Below are positions 45,641 to 55,698 of a DNA stretch of 64,000 bases, piece after piece (the stretch's first letter is position 1; the number at the start of each line of letters is the position of its first letter). The notes below the pieces were generated by a model that worked only from the letters and a program-made list of their open reading frames with translations, made no database searches and was not told the DNA's origin. This DNA comes from Lodderomyces elongisporus (lineage: Eukaryota; Ascomycota; Pichiomycetes; Serinales; Debaryomycetaceae). The translations under genes and the position numbers were made by a program. The DNA lies in assembly GCF_030384665.1 (NCBI RefSeq), contig NC_083677.1, forward strand, positions 310,001 to 374,000, read 5' to 3'.

Positions 45641-46402
45641 TTACTCTATAAGTCTCACCAAATCTTCTAGATAGCTATCTTTCCAACCAAGTTGTTTCAC
45701 AGCGGTATTTAAACTTGTTAAATAGTCCACATTTTTCCCACTAGGTCCTACATTTGTCTTGATAATCTTGGCTGTCTCATGTATACTTTCCGGTCCAATA
45801 AAACTTTCAAGGTCTAAACCACCAATATATATCTGACTTTGAATATATGGTCCAAACTCATCGTGCTGCAAACAAAAATCACTCATCTCAACACTTTGAG
45901 TTATCAAATCAGTTCCTGCTACTTCGTTTACATCTAGAACTTTAGGTTTCAATTTTGGCAACTCCTCATCACGAATGTAGAAACGCAATGTTTTTAATTC
46001 ATATCCATTCTGCTCACGAATATCAAGGTAATTTCGTACTTCCTCTGCATGCGCTGGCGGAATATAATATGCACATCCACAAACTTTTAAATCTTGTGGT
46101 TGTAAGGAACTGATATCAAAGTGGTCAACTTCGAGTTTTTGTCCGAGACCTTTATTGTCCATTAGTTCATAGGTATGCAAATCGTTATGGAAAAAACGTT
46201 CTTGTCGAAGTTCGTCTAGTGAGATAAGAGTAACAACACGGCCAGGTGATTCGGGTGTGCCTCGATGATCAATTGAACTTTGCCAGAAACGACGGATAAA
46301 ACCTTGTAAATGGCCCGAGACTTTGAGCGAGTAATGCGGTGGAGGCTTGAATATTAGCGAGCCATAGCCTATTACCCACAACCCTTGATCAAAGTTTGTC
46401 AT
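45641..46402 (-). CDS. GCG1: GCG1, ChaC-type gamma-glutamylcyclotransferase
   Basis: Cytosolic enzyme that cleaves glutathione to 5-oxoproline and Cys-Gly, part of glutathione turnover. 253 residues, close to the S. cerevisiae length (232). The substrate loop YGSLIF lies at 13-18, followed by SGHLQGFIRRFWQSSIDHRG and TPESPGRVVTLI, which are ChaC signatures. The catalytic Glu is Glu130 in LDIREQNGY. The ATG at 46402 gives MTNFDQGLWVIGYGSL. Convergent with the TRE-like gene (219 bp between stops). Confidence 0.92.
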   Translation of the reverse strand: MTNFDQGLWVIGYGSLIFKPPPHYSLKVSGHLQGFIRRFWQSSIDHRGTPESPGRVVTLISLDELRQERFFHNDLHTYELMDNKGLGQKLEVDHFDISSLQPQDLKVCGCAYYIPPAHAEEVRNYLDIREQNGYELKTLRFYIRDEELPKLKPKVLDVNEVAGTDLITQSVEMSDFCLQHDEFGPYIQSQIYIGGLDLESFIGPESIHETAKIIKTNVGPSGKNVDYLTSLNTAVKQLGWKDSYLEDLVRLIE

Positions 46403-46856
46403 GTTTAGGAGCCAGTGTAGTTATTGTTTTTTTTTTCTTTTTTGTAAAGTAAAGTAGAGTATAAGCAATAGATGTAGTCTATTGATTTGCTTAGTTACGT
46501 AGAACTGTGGTGTTTTATAAATTTTTTTCTTTTTCTTCTTATTTTTATTTTCGTTCCCCTTTTGTTTCCAAAGCCTTATTCTATAACCGAATATACAATA
46601 ACAATAAATTAAAAACAACGAACAACTTAGAATTATAGAAAAATAAAAACAAAGAGAAGGAAAATGACTTGGATCCGTGTGTCTCGGAATTGGTTTGTTA
46701 GATCGAGATTTCAATTGTATGAAATGTGAAGAGATCCACCTTAACACCTGAATACAGAGTTTAGTAACCTTTAACAAATACAATGTCCGATTCCTTTATT
46801 GATTTTTATAAAAACATATACACATACAAACACATATATGCAGGTATGTATTAAAA
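46403..46856. other. Spacer between GCG1 and the tail-anchored protein gene
   Basis: 454 bp: GCG1 promoter and 3' flank of the next gene. A/T-rich; poly-A and poly-T runs near 46425-46440 and 46520-46550. No gene recognised; the 120-codon frame on the minus strand (46421-46783) is low-complexity Lys/Phe noise. Confidence 0.6.
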
Positions 46857-47885
46857 TTATACATATGTAAATTTAAATGCCATTTTCACAGTCTCAATAA
46901 CTTTTTCTCTAATGTTTGCTTGTCTCAAGTATTTCCCACTTCCTAAAGCAGCAATCACTAACACAATCAATACCATGTAGTTTTGCAGCAAGTATGATTT
47001 CATCAACTTTGACAAATAGATCAAGCGCAGTTTAATAGTGTCCACTCTTCCATCTATATCTTGATTTTCCTTGATACTTAATCTCTTTTCATCGCCATTA
47101 TCTTCATAGCCACGACGAATCTCTTTTATTGATCGGTACTTTAGATTACTTTCCCGTGCCAATTTCCTCGCCTCGGCATCTTGTTTCTCTTTCTCTTCTT
47201 TCAATTTCTTCTCTTCTTGCTTTTTCGTTTCCTGGGCTTTTTGTTCTGCATCTATACGATTTTGTTTGATTTTATCTAATTTCTCTCTTTCTTCCACATT
47301 ATCACCAATGAGTCTATATGACTCTTCGTACTGGTCAAGTCGCGGGAGGATTTCAAACTTGATCAAAATCATCAATTTATTCACATACTTCTCGCTCTGC
47401 CCTTCACCATCAATTTCATCAATACTCAATCTCGTGTAGACTCTCTTTAAATCACGTAAATATTCCAGTCGATCTTGAATCAACTCAAGATTAGAAATCA
47501 TTAAAAGATGCCAATTGTACAATATCTCCCACGGTACGTCTTCCCCATGTTTGCTCCCCCAAACGCTACTAATCAAGTTCCATACTTCGTTAGAAGTAAT
47601 TGAATTCTTAGCTTCTGTAGTCATAATCTGATTCAATCTCTTTTCCCGAAGACTTACCCCGACAACAACAAGATACAAATCAATGACCTTTACCAAAAGG
47701 TTCATAGAGATGGAACCTGTACGATACTCATCGAATGCTTGAATGAAAAGTGTACGTGATTGTTGGAAAGCTTGTGAAAAATTTCGATTAATAAAGTGTT
47801 TCAACGCAAGTTTATAAGATTGCTCAAATTGCCGGTTGCTGTTAGGCGTCGTTAGTGTCGTTGATGTATTCATTGATGTATTCAT
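46857..47885 (-). CDS. Tail-anchored helical protein, possible PEX15/PEX26-type peroxin (342 aa)
   Basis: Not firmly recognised. The N-terminal 200 residues are helical and TPR-like (SYKLALKHFINRNFSQAFQQSRTLF cannot be a membrane segment, and LVKVIDLYLVVVG is partly buried). A highly charged Lys/Glu coiled coil follows at about 198-245. One hydrophobic segment near residues 300-318 (YMVLIVLVIAALGSG) is followed by about 24 residues with Lys/Arg, giving a tail-anchored topology. This order matches Pex15/Pex26, the peroxisomal membrane anchors for the Pex1-Pex6 ATPase, whose sequences diverge fast. Other tail-anchored ER or mitochondrial proteins remain possible. The ATG at 47885 is followed by a repeat of MNTS, so either of two Met codons could start. 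A Cbf1-type site lies about 225 bp upstream. Confidence 0.55.
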   Translation of the reverse strand: MNTSMNTSTTLTTPNSNRQFEQSYKLALKHFINRNFSQAFQQSRTLFIQAFDEYRTGSISMNLLVKVIDLYLVVVGVSLREKRLNQIMTTEAKNSITSNEVWNLISSVWGSKHGEDVPWEILYNWHLLMISNLELIQDRLEYLRDLKRVYTRLSIDEIDGEGQSEKYVNKLMILIKFEILPRLDQYEESYRLIGDNVEEREKLDKIKQNRIDAEQKAQETKKQEEKKLKEEKEKQDAEARKLARESNLKYRSIKEIRRGYEDNGDEKRLSIKENQDIDGRVDTIKLRLIYLSKLMKSYLLQNYMVLIVLVIAALGSGKYLRQANIREKVIETVKMAFKFTYV

Positions 47886-48367
47886 TGAGGTCTATGTGAA
47901 TATAATATTGGAATGAGTGATTCACGTTTTTATTGCCTCGTAGATAATCAGAATATAGATGTGAAGGAAAAGGATAATTTCACTTGTGAATATTAGTATT
48001 GCTCGTTGCTCGATATAGACTTAACAAAGCGTTTTCCCACCACCGCTTTCCCTTCCCCACCTCTCTTTCTTCCACTCTCCCTCTACCCCCGCACAATTAT
48101 TATTTTTCACGTGATTTCGCAACAAAATTCAAATTCGATTTTTTTTTAACATACTTCCAAGCAGAAGGAAAACAAACCTCGGCAGGAAGTAATACCGAGT
48201 ACTTGAAAAATCAAGACAATGAAGAAGAAAAACAAAAAAAAAATGAAAAAAATGAAAATGAAAATGAAAAGATGTAAGCCAAACAAAAAGGAAAAGGTAT
48301 ACAAGCATTAATTTCTTTTGAACTCAAAATTTATTAAAGTCACTTAATCTATAAACAAATGCACACT
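47886..48367. other. Spacer between CNH1 and the tail-anchored protein gene
   Basis: 482 bp: promoter of the tail-anchored gene and 3' flank of CNH1. A pyrimidine-rich stretch (48040-48090) abuts an ATCACGTG box. A GAAAAT/GAAAAA repeat lies at about 48218-48272. Confidence 0.65.
48108..48115. promoter_or_regulatory. Cbf1-type site (ATCACGTG on the minus strand)
   Basis: Exact RTCACGTG on the minus strand, pointing to the tail-anchored protein gene about 225 bp downstream. Motif-based inference. Confidence 0.4.
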
Positions 48368-51300
48368 CTATCTAATGGACACAACATCTTCCTCTTCATC
48401 GTCTTCATCCCTGTTCCTATTTGGAATTCTTCCCAATGCTTGCAATCTTCTAGCCCTTTCAACAGAGGTTTCTTCTTCGTCAGATTCAGCTTCATCATCC
48501 ATAAGCTCTCCATGTCCGTCACCCCCTTCTTCTTCTTCTTCCTCCTCCTCATCGCTATCTGTATCATACTCTTCACTATCTTCTCCATTTTCGTCATCAT
48601 CGTCAACAACATCTCCGTCCTCATCTTCGCCTTCTTCATTAATATCTCCATGTATCGGTGGAGGAGGAGATGCACGTCTTACCAACTCGTGGCCACCATG
48701 TTGATGTCGACTTTCCAAGATTCCCGCAATCTTATCCTCAACCTTGTCCAAACCATCTGCCAAATGTGGTGAGTGCTGGTTCTTTTCATCATCTTGGGGC
48801 ACAAGAATAGTATGATGTGTACTCTTTTCCAAGTCAGTAACATGCACTGTGGGCTGCTGCTGCTGCTGTTGTTGATGTTGTTGTTGTAGCTCACCATTAG
48901 CTCCAGCCAGCGATGAAGCCAAAGCTTGTTGCTGCTGTTCTTTATCTTTCATTCCAACAAATGACTTCATTTTGCCTACTAAAGTAGAGGAGCGCGACCT
49001 GTTGGGCTTTGGTATATTCGAAGCATGGCGATTGACCTTGTATCGTCTAATAATATCACCATCTTCATTTTCAATAAGTATCAAATTGTCAATACGATGT
49101 GCGTAAACTTTACGACGTTTTGGATCATCTTTCTTGTAGTATGTTCGACGTGATTCGGTACGTTTTATTTTGGGAAGAATATGCGATGCAGCTGATTGTG
49201 CAATGGATGGTTTTCTCTTCTCTGGACCAGATGTGGCACCAGATGTGGCACCGGCTCTCATTTCATCTTGTTTCATAGACTCTCTACTTTTGTCGGAAGC
49301 AATAGAGTACTGAGATAAACGACGTTGCAACGATTCCATTGAGTGTATACTGTCATCATCATTTTTAGATTCTGCTTTACCAACAGGCTTCCTTTGTCCA
49401 ACAGGTAAAGTGTTCAATTTCAAATTATCCAAGATCTCACCATGCTGATCTTCAACAATAAGATTATCACCTTCTTGGTATGCTGCAGTAGGAATTCTTT
49501 CTCTGTCCTTGGTCCTGCTGGGATGAAGTCCATATTTGGATTTACCAGATTGTTTTTCCAGAATACCAGGAGACGTGATAAACTCATCACCTCCATCACC
49601 ATTCTCTTCACTATCTTCGTTTGTGGTTCCAGCACGCTTTTCTTGTTGATCGCTTTCGGTTGAGGAAGAAGAAGAAGCTTTAACCTCATTAGTCGAAGTA
49701 TCGGGTTCTGAAGAAAAGTTGCTTTTTGCACCTGCACCCACGCCAGCACCTGTACCGAGTCCGCCCAACTGTAAGCTCTCAGTAACAGGACGATGTCTTT
49801 CTTCCCTTTGATCATCACCAGTCCTGACCCTTGATAGTGTCCTCAGCAAAAGGCCATGGTTGTGCTTCTTCTTTTTCTTAGTTCTTCGCTTGGCACCTCC
49901 TGCGGGTCGCACTTTAACGCCGCTTGTCTCAGGCACATTCATTTGCTCAGCCTTATTTTTCAAATTTTGTAATTCCTCTGGAGCCATTGTATCAACTCTT
50001 TGTAACGAAAAAGAGGAACTTGTTCTATCAAGTTTTTGCAATCTTTGAATCCAGTTAGCCGTATTGTCAGAGTCATTACCTGTGGTACGGGTGTAAGACA
50101 TAGTGATGGCCATCCTGTTTAATCTCTTACCCAAAGTCAAGACGGCAACTGATGAGCCATGGACAATGATTGATGTCACAACTATAAAACAGACCATTGG
50201 CCATATTGCCGCTAAAAGCTGATAGTGTGGAAATTCCTCATTGGGCAATTTGTGCAATGGTGTTTCTTCTGTAGTGTAATGTTTTTCCAAGTCTGATCGT
50301 GCCAAGATACTTGCAAAAATGGCACCAACACCAATTGGTCCAAAATGTCCACAAAAGAATGCTTCTCTCCAAGTCTTGACATCTGGAGTGATGGGTTTGA
50401 GAAGCACTACTGCTGGAACACGTCTCAAGAAGATGATCACAAATGCCAAGATGATCAATCTCCATACATTAAGGCCGAGCTTGACATCGTTAAACTGTTC
50501 CCATGGGATAATTGCACCAAAGTAGACAAAAAACGACAAGTTCAAAAGCAAATCAATCACAGTAGACACGTGCGATTCTTCGGTTTTTTTCGCAAAATCT
50601 CCATTCCATCCAAATGCAGTGCCTGCAGCAAACGAAACGAGCAAGTCATCGACACCCAACATTGAGCCAATACCAGCGCAGTTGAATGCAAGAAACACAA
50701 AAATTGCTAAAAATGATTCTCTGTCGATCAAGTTCTTGGTTTCAGCAAATGCTACTAGCTTTCTCAACACAAATCCCATAACAACACCAAGAAAGCATCC
50801 AAAGATACATTCCCACAATATAGTAAGTAAGAACCAATTTTTCACAATTTCGCCACCGCGACCGGAATATGTAATCAAGTATAATGACAAGTAGATAAAT
50901 GGGAAAGCCATTCCATCGTTACATCCGGATTCGGCAGATAGTAAATTTCTCAAGTGCCCGGGCACTCGCTCGGCAAACTTACCTTTACCCACGACTGCCG
51001 CTGCCAACACCGGGTCAGTAGCGGTGACACAAGCACTAACCAATAACCCATCGTTGAATGTGAAATGAGGGATCAAGCACCAAATGAATAGTCCCACAAC
51101 AAGCCATCCTGTAGTCATTACTGGAACAAGAAATATAAACACTGAGATCCAGTGTTTCTGCATGTACTTTTTGGGTAATTCTACTGCAACGGCAATGATT
51201 TGGATGCAAAGGACTATTCGACATATTTCCAAAGTGATGAAATCGGAGTTTCCCCATTCTATAGGGTTGAACCAGTCCAAACAGTGCGGCCCAATGATGA

Positions 51301-51445
51301 GGCCGGCGATGGTGGCAACTGTTGCTTCACCAATGTATAGTCTTTCCTTGACGAAAAGGGAGACTAGTGAGAATAGGGTACAGAATATTCCCACACAAGC
51401 GTATGCTATATGGGGAGCTTCCAACTCTAGCTGATCCCACGCCAT
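48368..51445 (-). CDS. CNH1: CNH1/NHA1, plasma-membrane Na+/H+ (K+/H+) antiporter
   Basis: Alkali-metal cation/proton antiporter of the fungal Nha1 family, which exports Na+ and K+ and helps control pH and volume. 1,025 residues, similar to S. cerevisiae Nha1 (985) and longer than many CNH1 proteins. About 12 membrane segments occupy residues 10-435; the ion-binding motifs are VTATDPVLAAAVVGKGKFAE (Asp144) and SAESGCNDGMAFPF (Asn176, Asp177). The C-terminal 590 residues are hydrophilic, with the conserved blocks just after the last membrane helix (LGKRLNRMAITMSYTRT) and later DNLILIENEDGDIIRRYKVNR. The tail has a short poly-Gln run and ends in a strongly acidic segment (DEEEEEEEGGDG). The ATG at 51445 gives MAWDQLELEAPH. 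Confidence 0.95.
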   Translation of the reverse strand: MAWDQLELEAPHIAYACVGIFCTLFSLVSLFVKERLYIGEATVATIAGLIIGPHCLDWFNPIEWGNSDFITLEICRIVLCIQIIAVAVELPKKYMQKHWISVFIFLVPVMTTGWLVVGLFIWCLIPHFTFNDGLLVSACVTATDPVLAAAVVGKGKFAERVPGHLRNLLSAESGCNDGMAFPFIYLSLYLITYSGRGGEIVKNWFLLTILWECIFGCFLGVVMGFVLRKLVAFAETKNLIDRESFLAIFVFLAFNCAGIGSMLGVDDLLVSFAAGTAFGWNGDFAKKTEESHVSTVIDLLLNLSFFVYFGAIIPWEQFNDVKLGLNVWRLIILAFVIIFLRRVPAVVLLKPITPDVKTWREAFFCGHFGPIGVGAIFASILARSDLEKHYTTEETPLHKLPNEEFPHYQLLAAIWPMVCFIVVTSIIVHGSSVAVLTLGKRLNRMAITMSYTRTTGNDSDNTANWIQRLQKLDRTSSSFSLQRVDTMAPEELQNLKNKAEQMNVPETSGVKVRPAGGAKRRTKKKKKHNHGLLLRTLSRVRTGDDQREERHRPVTESLQLGGLGTGAGVGAGAKSNFSSEPDTSTNEVKASSSSSTESDQQEKRAGTTNEDSEENGDGGDEFITSPGILEKQSGKSKYGLHPSRTKDRERIPTAAYQEGDNLIVEDQHGEILDNLKLNTLPVGQRKPVGKAESKNDDDSIHSMESLQRRLSQYSIASDKSRESMKQDEMRAGATSGATSGPEKRKPSIAQSAASHILPKIKRTESRRTYYKKDDPKRRKVYAHRIDNLILIENEDGDIIRRYKVNRHASNIPKPNRSRSSTLVGKMKSFVGMKDKEQQQQALASSLAGANGELQQQHQQQQQQQPTVHVTDLEKSTHHTILVPQDDEKNQHSPHLADGLDKVEDKIAGILESRHQHGGHELVRRASPPPPIHGDINEEGEDEDGDVVDDDDENGEDSEEYDTDSDEEEEEEEEGGDGHGELMDDEAESDEEETSVERARRLQALGRIPNRNRDEDDEEEDVVSIR

Positions 51446-53845
51446 ATATGTAGTTGTAAATGAGGTTGGTTGGTTCTGAAATTGCTAAATATTGTGTTGT
51501 TTAATGCTTTGTTCAGTAAATAATATGTAAAGTGATACTGAGAAGTGGTACTTAGAAGAATCCTGGCAATCACTGATTCATGAGATTCTTTCTCTTCTTG
51601 TTTTGTTGTTGCTTTGTTGTTTTGGTTTGATTTGATTTGTTGCTTTAGCTTGTTTTGTTTTGTTTTGTTCTTTTTCTTTGTTATATTTTTTTTGCTATGA
51701 CGAGTAATCTGTGCAAACTTGCAGTTGATTCTTATAGTAAAAGAATAGTCTCTTTTTTTTTTTCTCTGGATAATCCAATGTTTCTTTATTTTTGTAATAC
51801 TGAACTACTACAAATGAAGAAGTCGAAGTGAGATTCGTCTATTGAGATTGAAATACAACTGGCTACTTCACTTTATTACTTTTTTATATTTTTTTGGTTT
51901 AATGTATGTTCTCCTCCACTGTGCCTTTTTTTTTTTGCTTCTTCTTCTTTTTCCTATCATCATGAATTTGCATCAGCTGCGTATTGCCCGTTTTAATTTT
52001 TTTTTTAATTTATTTATTTATTTATTTATTATGGTTGCTCATTTTTGTGTGACTATCGCTATCTAGAACACTAGCAGTAATGGAAGAAGAAGAAGAAGAA
52101 GAAGAGGAAAAAGGTTATGAAATAGTTCAACAAGAGAGATAATGAAATAAAGACAAAATTTGAGGGAAAAAAAAATTAATAAAGGAGTATCCTCAAGAAA
52201 GCTCTAGATTGATAGATGAAGGCTAAGAAAGTTTCGTAGATGGGTCCCTGGATCTTTGCATGGTCTTGGCTCTTTTTTTGAGGATAATGATGGGAGAGAG
52301 AGAGAGAGGCTGAGAACAAATATACATTTCTTGGGTTTGTTAATTTTTCCTTATTGTCTCTATTGAATACAGCTTAACAGATTATATACATATATATATA
52401 CGTATGTACATTCGTATCTCTCTTATTTTACTTCAAATAGTAAAGTACAACAAACATGAAGCAATTGGATGTAGTTAAAATAAAGAGCTATAAAAGAATA
52501 GGCAAACTACTTTGGTAATAACAAGTATGCGTTATTGTCTTACACCTTTAATATGAACAACCAAATACTTGTGACCCTTTCAAAGTTATCACTCTAACCT
52601 CCTCAGTCCGTGGGTGAAAACATAAAAATAAATAAATAAAAAACAAATTATTCTAATTACACAAAAAAGAAAACAAAATACTTTTATCTGATTAACTGAA
52701 AAAAATAAAAAAATAAAGAACAAAAGAACAAAAGAACAAAACATGAAGCAGAATTGCAAAAAAAAAATAAAGAGAAGATGGAGGGAAGGGAAGAAGTCAT
52801 TAGTGAGGCTCATCTAAATTCACTATTTCTATCCATGATTAACGAATAAGAAAATGAATGAGCGAATGGATACTATTGCTTCTAGTTGAAACCACATTCC
52901 CACGAAATACAAATTAGTAATTTCCACTTCTACTCCCTCCGTCCCCCTCCCCCCCAAAAAAAAAGAAATAGTCACGTGCACTTTATAAACCAATATTTAT
53001 ATTGGAAAAAAAAAATTTTTAAAAACTGAAATTTTTTTTCTCTCCTCTGTCCCGCCCTACTTTGATTTCTTGGCATCAATTTCAGAAAAAGATAAATTCT
53101 TATGTAATCTATACGTACTTAATTACATAATGTTTATCTAATCTGCTGGTAAAACAATTATATACACAAAAATAAAAAATGAAAAAGGAAAAGGGAAAGG
53201 AGAAGGAAAAGAACGACCGACAACCGAATAAGCAATTGCCGTTGCTGCAATAATAAAGGTAACAATTTACAAGAAGAGGATGTTAAAGATACGATCCAAC
53301 TCTGTCCAACACTTATACCGCTGGAAACACCTGCTCCAAGTTTCCAAAAAAAATTTATTAATTAGCTACTATAACTTATTGGATAAAAACAAACATTTGG
53401 AGTATAGTATTTTAAGTTTGAAATTGCCAATAAATGTTTGCATTTACCACGCTATAGCTATCTCAAGCTTTTGTAATTAGCTGAAAAAAACTGTACAATT
53501 TGTTGGTCTTCATCTTGGCTGTAACTAAAGCCCAGTGCAAATTTAAAACATCTATCGTTATCAATACTATATAATTTTAGAATCAAAAGTGATTTATATA
53601 CTACATCAACCTCTTTACTCGTCTTAACAATCTCTCTCTATTTTGCATGTTGCAAAAATCTTATCTTCACATGGTAGCTACCGCATTACTCCGCTACGAC
53701 CTTATAAAAGTAACTATCAAAAGATGTCTTTCTTTACAACCAAATCAAATCAAACTCAAAAAAGAAAAAAAGAAAAAAGAAAAAAGAAAAAAAAAAAAAC
53801 CAAAAGGAAAAGTATACATAGTTGAACATTATATCTATCATACTC
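51446..53845. other. 2.4-kb divergent intergenic region CNH1 / RAD17
   Basis: Upstream DNA of both genes. It contains TTTTG/TTTGA-type repeats (about 51610-51670), a TTTA run (52010-52030), GAA repeats (52083-52110), a GA run (52287-52306), a C-rich stretch (52936-52955) followed by GTCACGTG, and AAAAAG repeats just before RAD17 (53757-53800). No conserved open frame or RNA gene was recognised. Confidence 0.65.
52971..52978. promoter_or_regulatory. Cbf1-type site (GTCACGTG)
   Basis: Exact RTCACGTG on the plus strand, about 870 bp upstream of RAD17 and 1.5 kb upstream of CNH1, directly after a C-rich and A-rich stretch. Target gene uncertain; motif-based. Confidence 0.35.
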
Positions 53846-55441
53846 ATGTCTGCCCATTCACTATTTGTTCGTTCAGAAGATGAAGATGACGACAACCAAC
53901 ATGAAGCAGAACACACATCTGTTTATGTACCAGAAGATCCTGCTTTAGAAGAATTCGATGTCAATAAAAGACCACTTACTCATGCACTGCCGTCCAGATC
54001 AACACATCGCCAAAGCACAGCCACCAGCACATCTAAAGCTAATGTTAAAGTTAATACTGCTACTACTACTACTGCTGCTGTGGCTACATCTACTTTTAGG
54101 AATAACATTGGAACTCATCCAACGTATCCCAATCGACCCAAAAATGTAACTTTCACCGCGTCAACTACACAAATTGCACACTTATCAGACGTGTTTCAGA
54201 GTCTACTACATATAAACAACCAAGCTATAATTACTATAAAACCTACCGGAATAACACTATACTCCACCTACAACTATTCAACCAACGTACATGTCACCAT
54301 TGACCCCACGTTATTCAGTATCTTCAATTTATCAGTACACAATGATGATGATGAAAATGAAAATGAAAATGAAAATGATGATACACGAGTGCAAACTACC
54401 CAAGAAGAACAAGAACAGGACGAAAACTTGGAACTCCGACTAGGCGTTGATATAAACCTCATAGCCGACTGCTTCACCTCAGTCATGAATACACTCAAGT
54501 TTGAATCTGCTGTAACATGTTACTTGACATACATGGGGGACGGACATCCACTAATCATTGAGTTTGAAGACACTTTTATATCTGAAAAATTGGAGTTCTA
54601 CACATTCTATGTCGATAGTGATGATGACTATACAGGTTACTCAAATACAAATGCTTCAAAATCAAACACTTCTGATTACAATTTACGCATCGATTACGAA
54701 AAAGTTATTATGGAGATTATGGTCAAAAGCGATGTCTTGACAAATTTACTTCAGGATCTATACCAAATTGGCACAGAAGTGCTTTTCATATATTGTGCCG
54801 AGAATGTACTCAATTTCATTAGCCAAGGACCAATAGGTGTCTCGAAGTTGATTTTCCCCAATGAGCGAACCATATTGGAAAAACTTTATTTGGCAAAAGA
54901 GACAGATGACCATCACCAATATGATATTTCGCAATTTCAATTCCACGACTTCAGCAAGATTTTAAAAGCAGTCAAGTTGAGCACAAAGTCAAAGATTGTC
55001 AAGGATGCCAATGGATGCTTCTCCATCCAACTATTATGTAAAAACTTTCAACAAACTGGATACCTGGGCACCCTAATTGTTATTAACATGACAGAAATGG
55101 TTCATGATGAAATTATGGTTGAATCAATAATCAAAGATGAACAACACATAGATCAAGAAAAACAGAATGAGGGATTTGCGTCAAGCAATAATGATGCTGC
55201 CACAAGAGTCACGGAACCCATATTGCTTAAATCAATTCCCGACCTTACACATAGAGGAAATGAGCCCTTGATTAATTCATTTAAGCGAAGTAGACCGAAA
55301 CTTACAAATTCAGCAGTGGATGATAATAATGCGCGAAAGAATAAGAGTGACGGACCCCTGTTGAAAAGAAATCGCAATGGTGAAGATGGAATGAGGAACA
55401 ACAATAACCAACGAGAAGAAGGCATCCCTTTATTCCTATAA
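53846..55441 (+). CDS. RAD17: RAD17, 9-1-1 checkpoint clamp subunit (Rad1 family)
   Basis: PCNA-like subunit of the Rad17-Mec3-Ddc1 (9-1-1) clamp loaded at damaged DNA to start the checkpoint. 531 residues against about 401 in S. cerevisiae. The start is the ATG at 53846; the frame extends eight codons upstream to a TTG. The clamp core starts near residue 95 (KNVTFTASTTQIAHLSDV). It has the family's FEDTFISEKLEFYTFYV, RTILEKLYL and LSTKSKIV segments, and it ends in GIPLFL, like the IPIFF end of Rad17. The extra length is an acidic, Ser/Thr-rich N-terminal extension of about 90 residues and an Asn/Asp/Glu insertion (about 170-195) made by a GAAAAT-type microsatellite. Confidence 0.88.
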   Translation: MSAHSLFVRSEDEDDDNQHEAEHTSVYVPEDPALEEFDVNKRPLTHALPSRSTHRQSTATSTSKANVKVNTATTTTAAVATSTFRNNIGTHPTYPNRPKNVTFTASTTQIAHLSDVFQSLLHINNQAIITIKPTGITLYSTYNYSTNVHVTIDPTLFSIFNLSVHNDDDENENENENDDTRVQTTQEEQEQDENLELRLGVDINLIADCFTSVMNTLKFESAVTCYLTYMGDGHPLIIEFEDTFISEKLEFYTFYVDSDDDYTGYSNTNASKSNTSDYNLRIDYEKVIMEIMVKSDVLTNLLQDLYQIGTEVLFIYCAENVLNFISQGPIGVSKLIFPNERTILEKLYLAKETDDHHQYDISQFQFHDFSKILKAVKLSTKSKIVKDANGCFSIQLLCKNFQQTGYLGTLIVINMTEMVHDEIMVESIIKDEQHIDQEKQNEGFASSNNDAATRVTEPILLKSIPDLTHRGNEPLINSFKRSRPKLTNSAVDDNNARKNKSDGPLLKRNRNGEDGMRNNNNQREEGIPLFL

Positions 55442-55490
55442 AATGAAATCGAGACTTAAATAGAGAGAAATAAAATAAATCAAATAAGAA

Positions 55491-55543
55491 CAACAACAAC
55501 AACAACATCATCATCAACATCATCATCATCATCATCGTCGTCA
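55491..55543. repeat. (AAC)n(ATC)n triplet microsatellite
   Basis: About 18 trinucleotides: AAC units, then ATC with one AAC, then GTC. Lies in the 257-bp spacer between the convergent RAD17 and VMA6 stops. Confidence 0.92.
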
Positions 55544-55698
55544 TATCGAAATTACACAGTATATTCATTTTACTTGTCTAAATAAGGACACAACAAACAC
55601 AAACACAGACCTGTTCTTAATTTTTCATTCTTCTGTTACTCAACCCGCTCCTCGAATCACCAGTAAACGAAAACAAAAAAGTACAAAAAGTAAATTTT

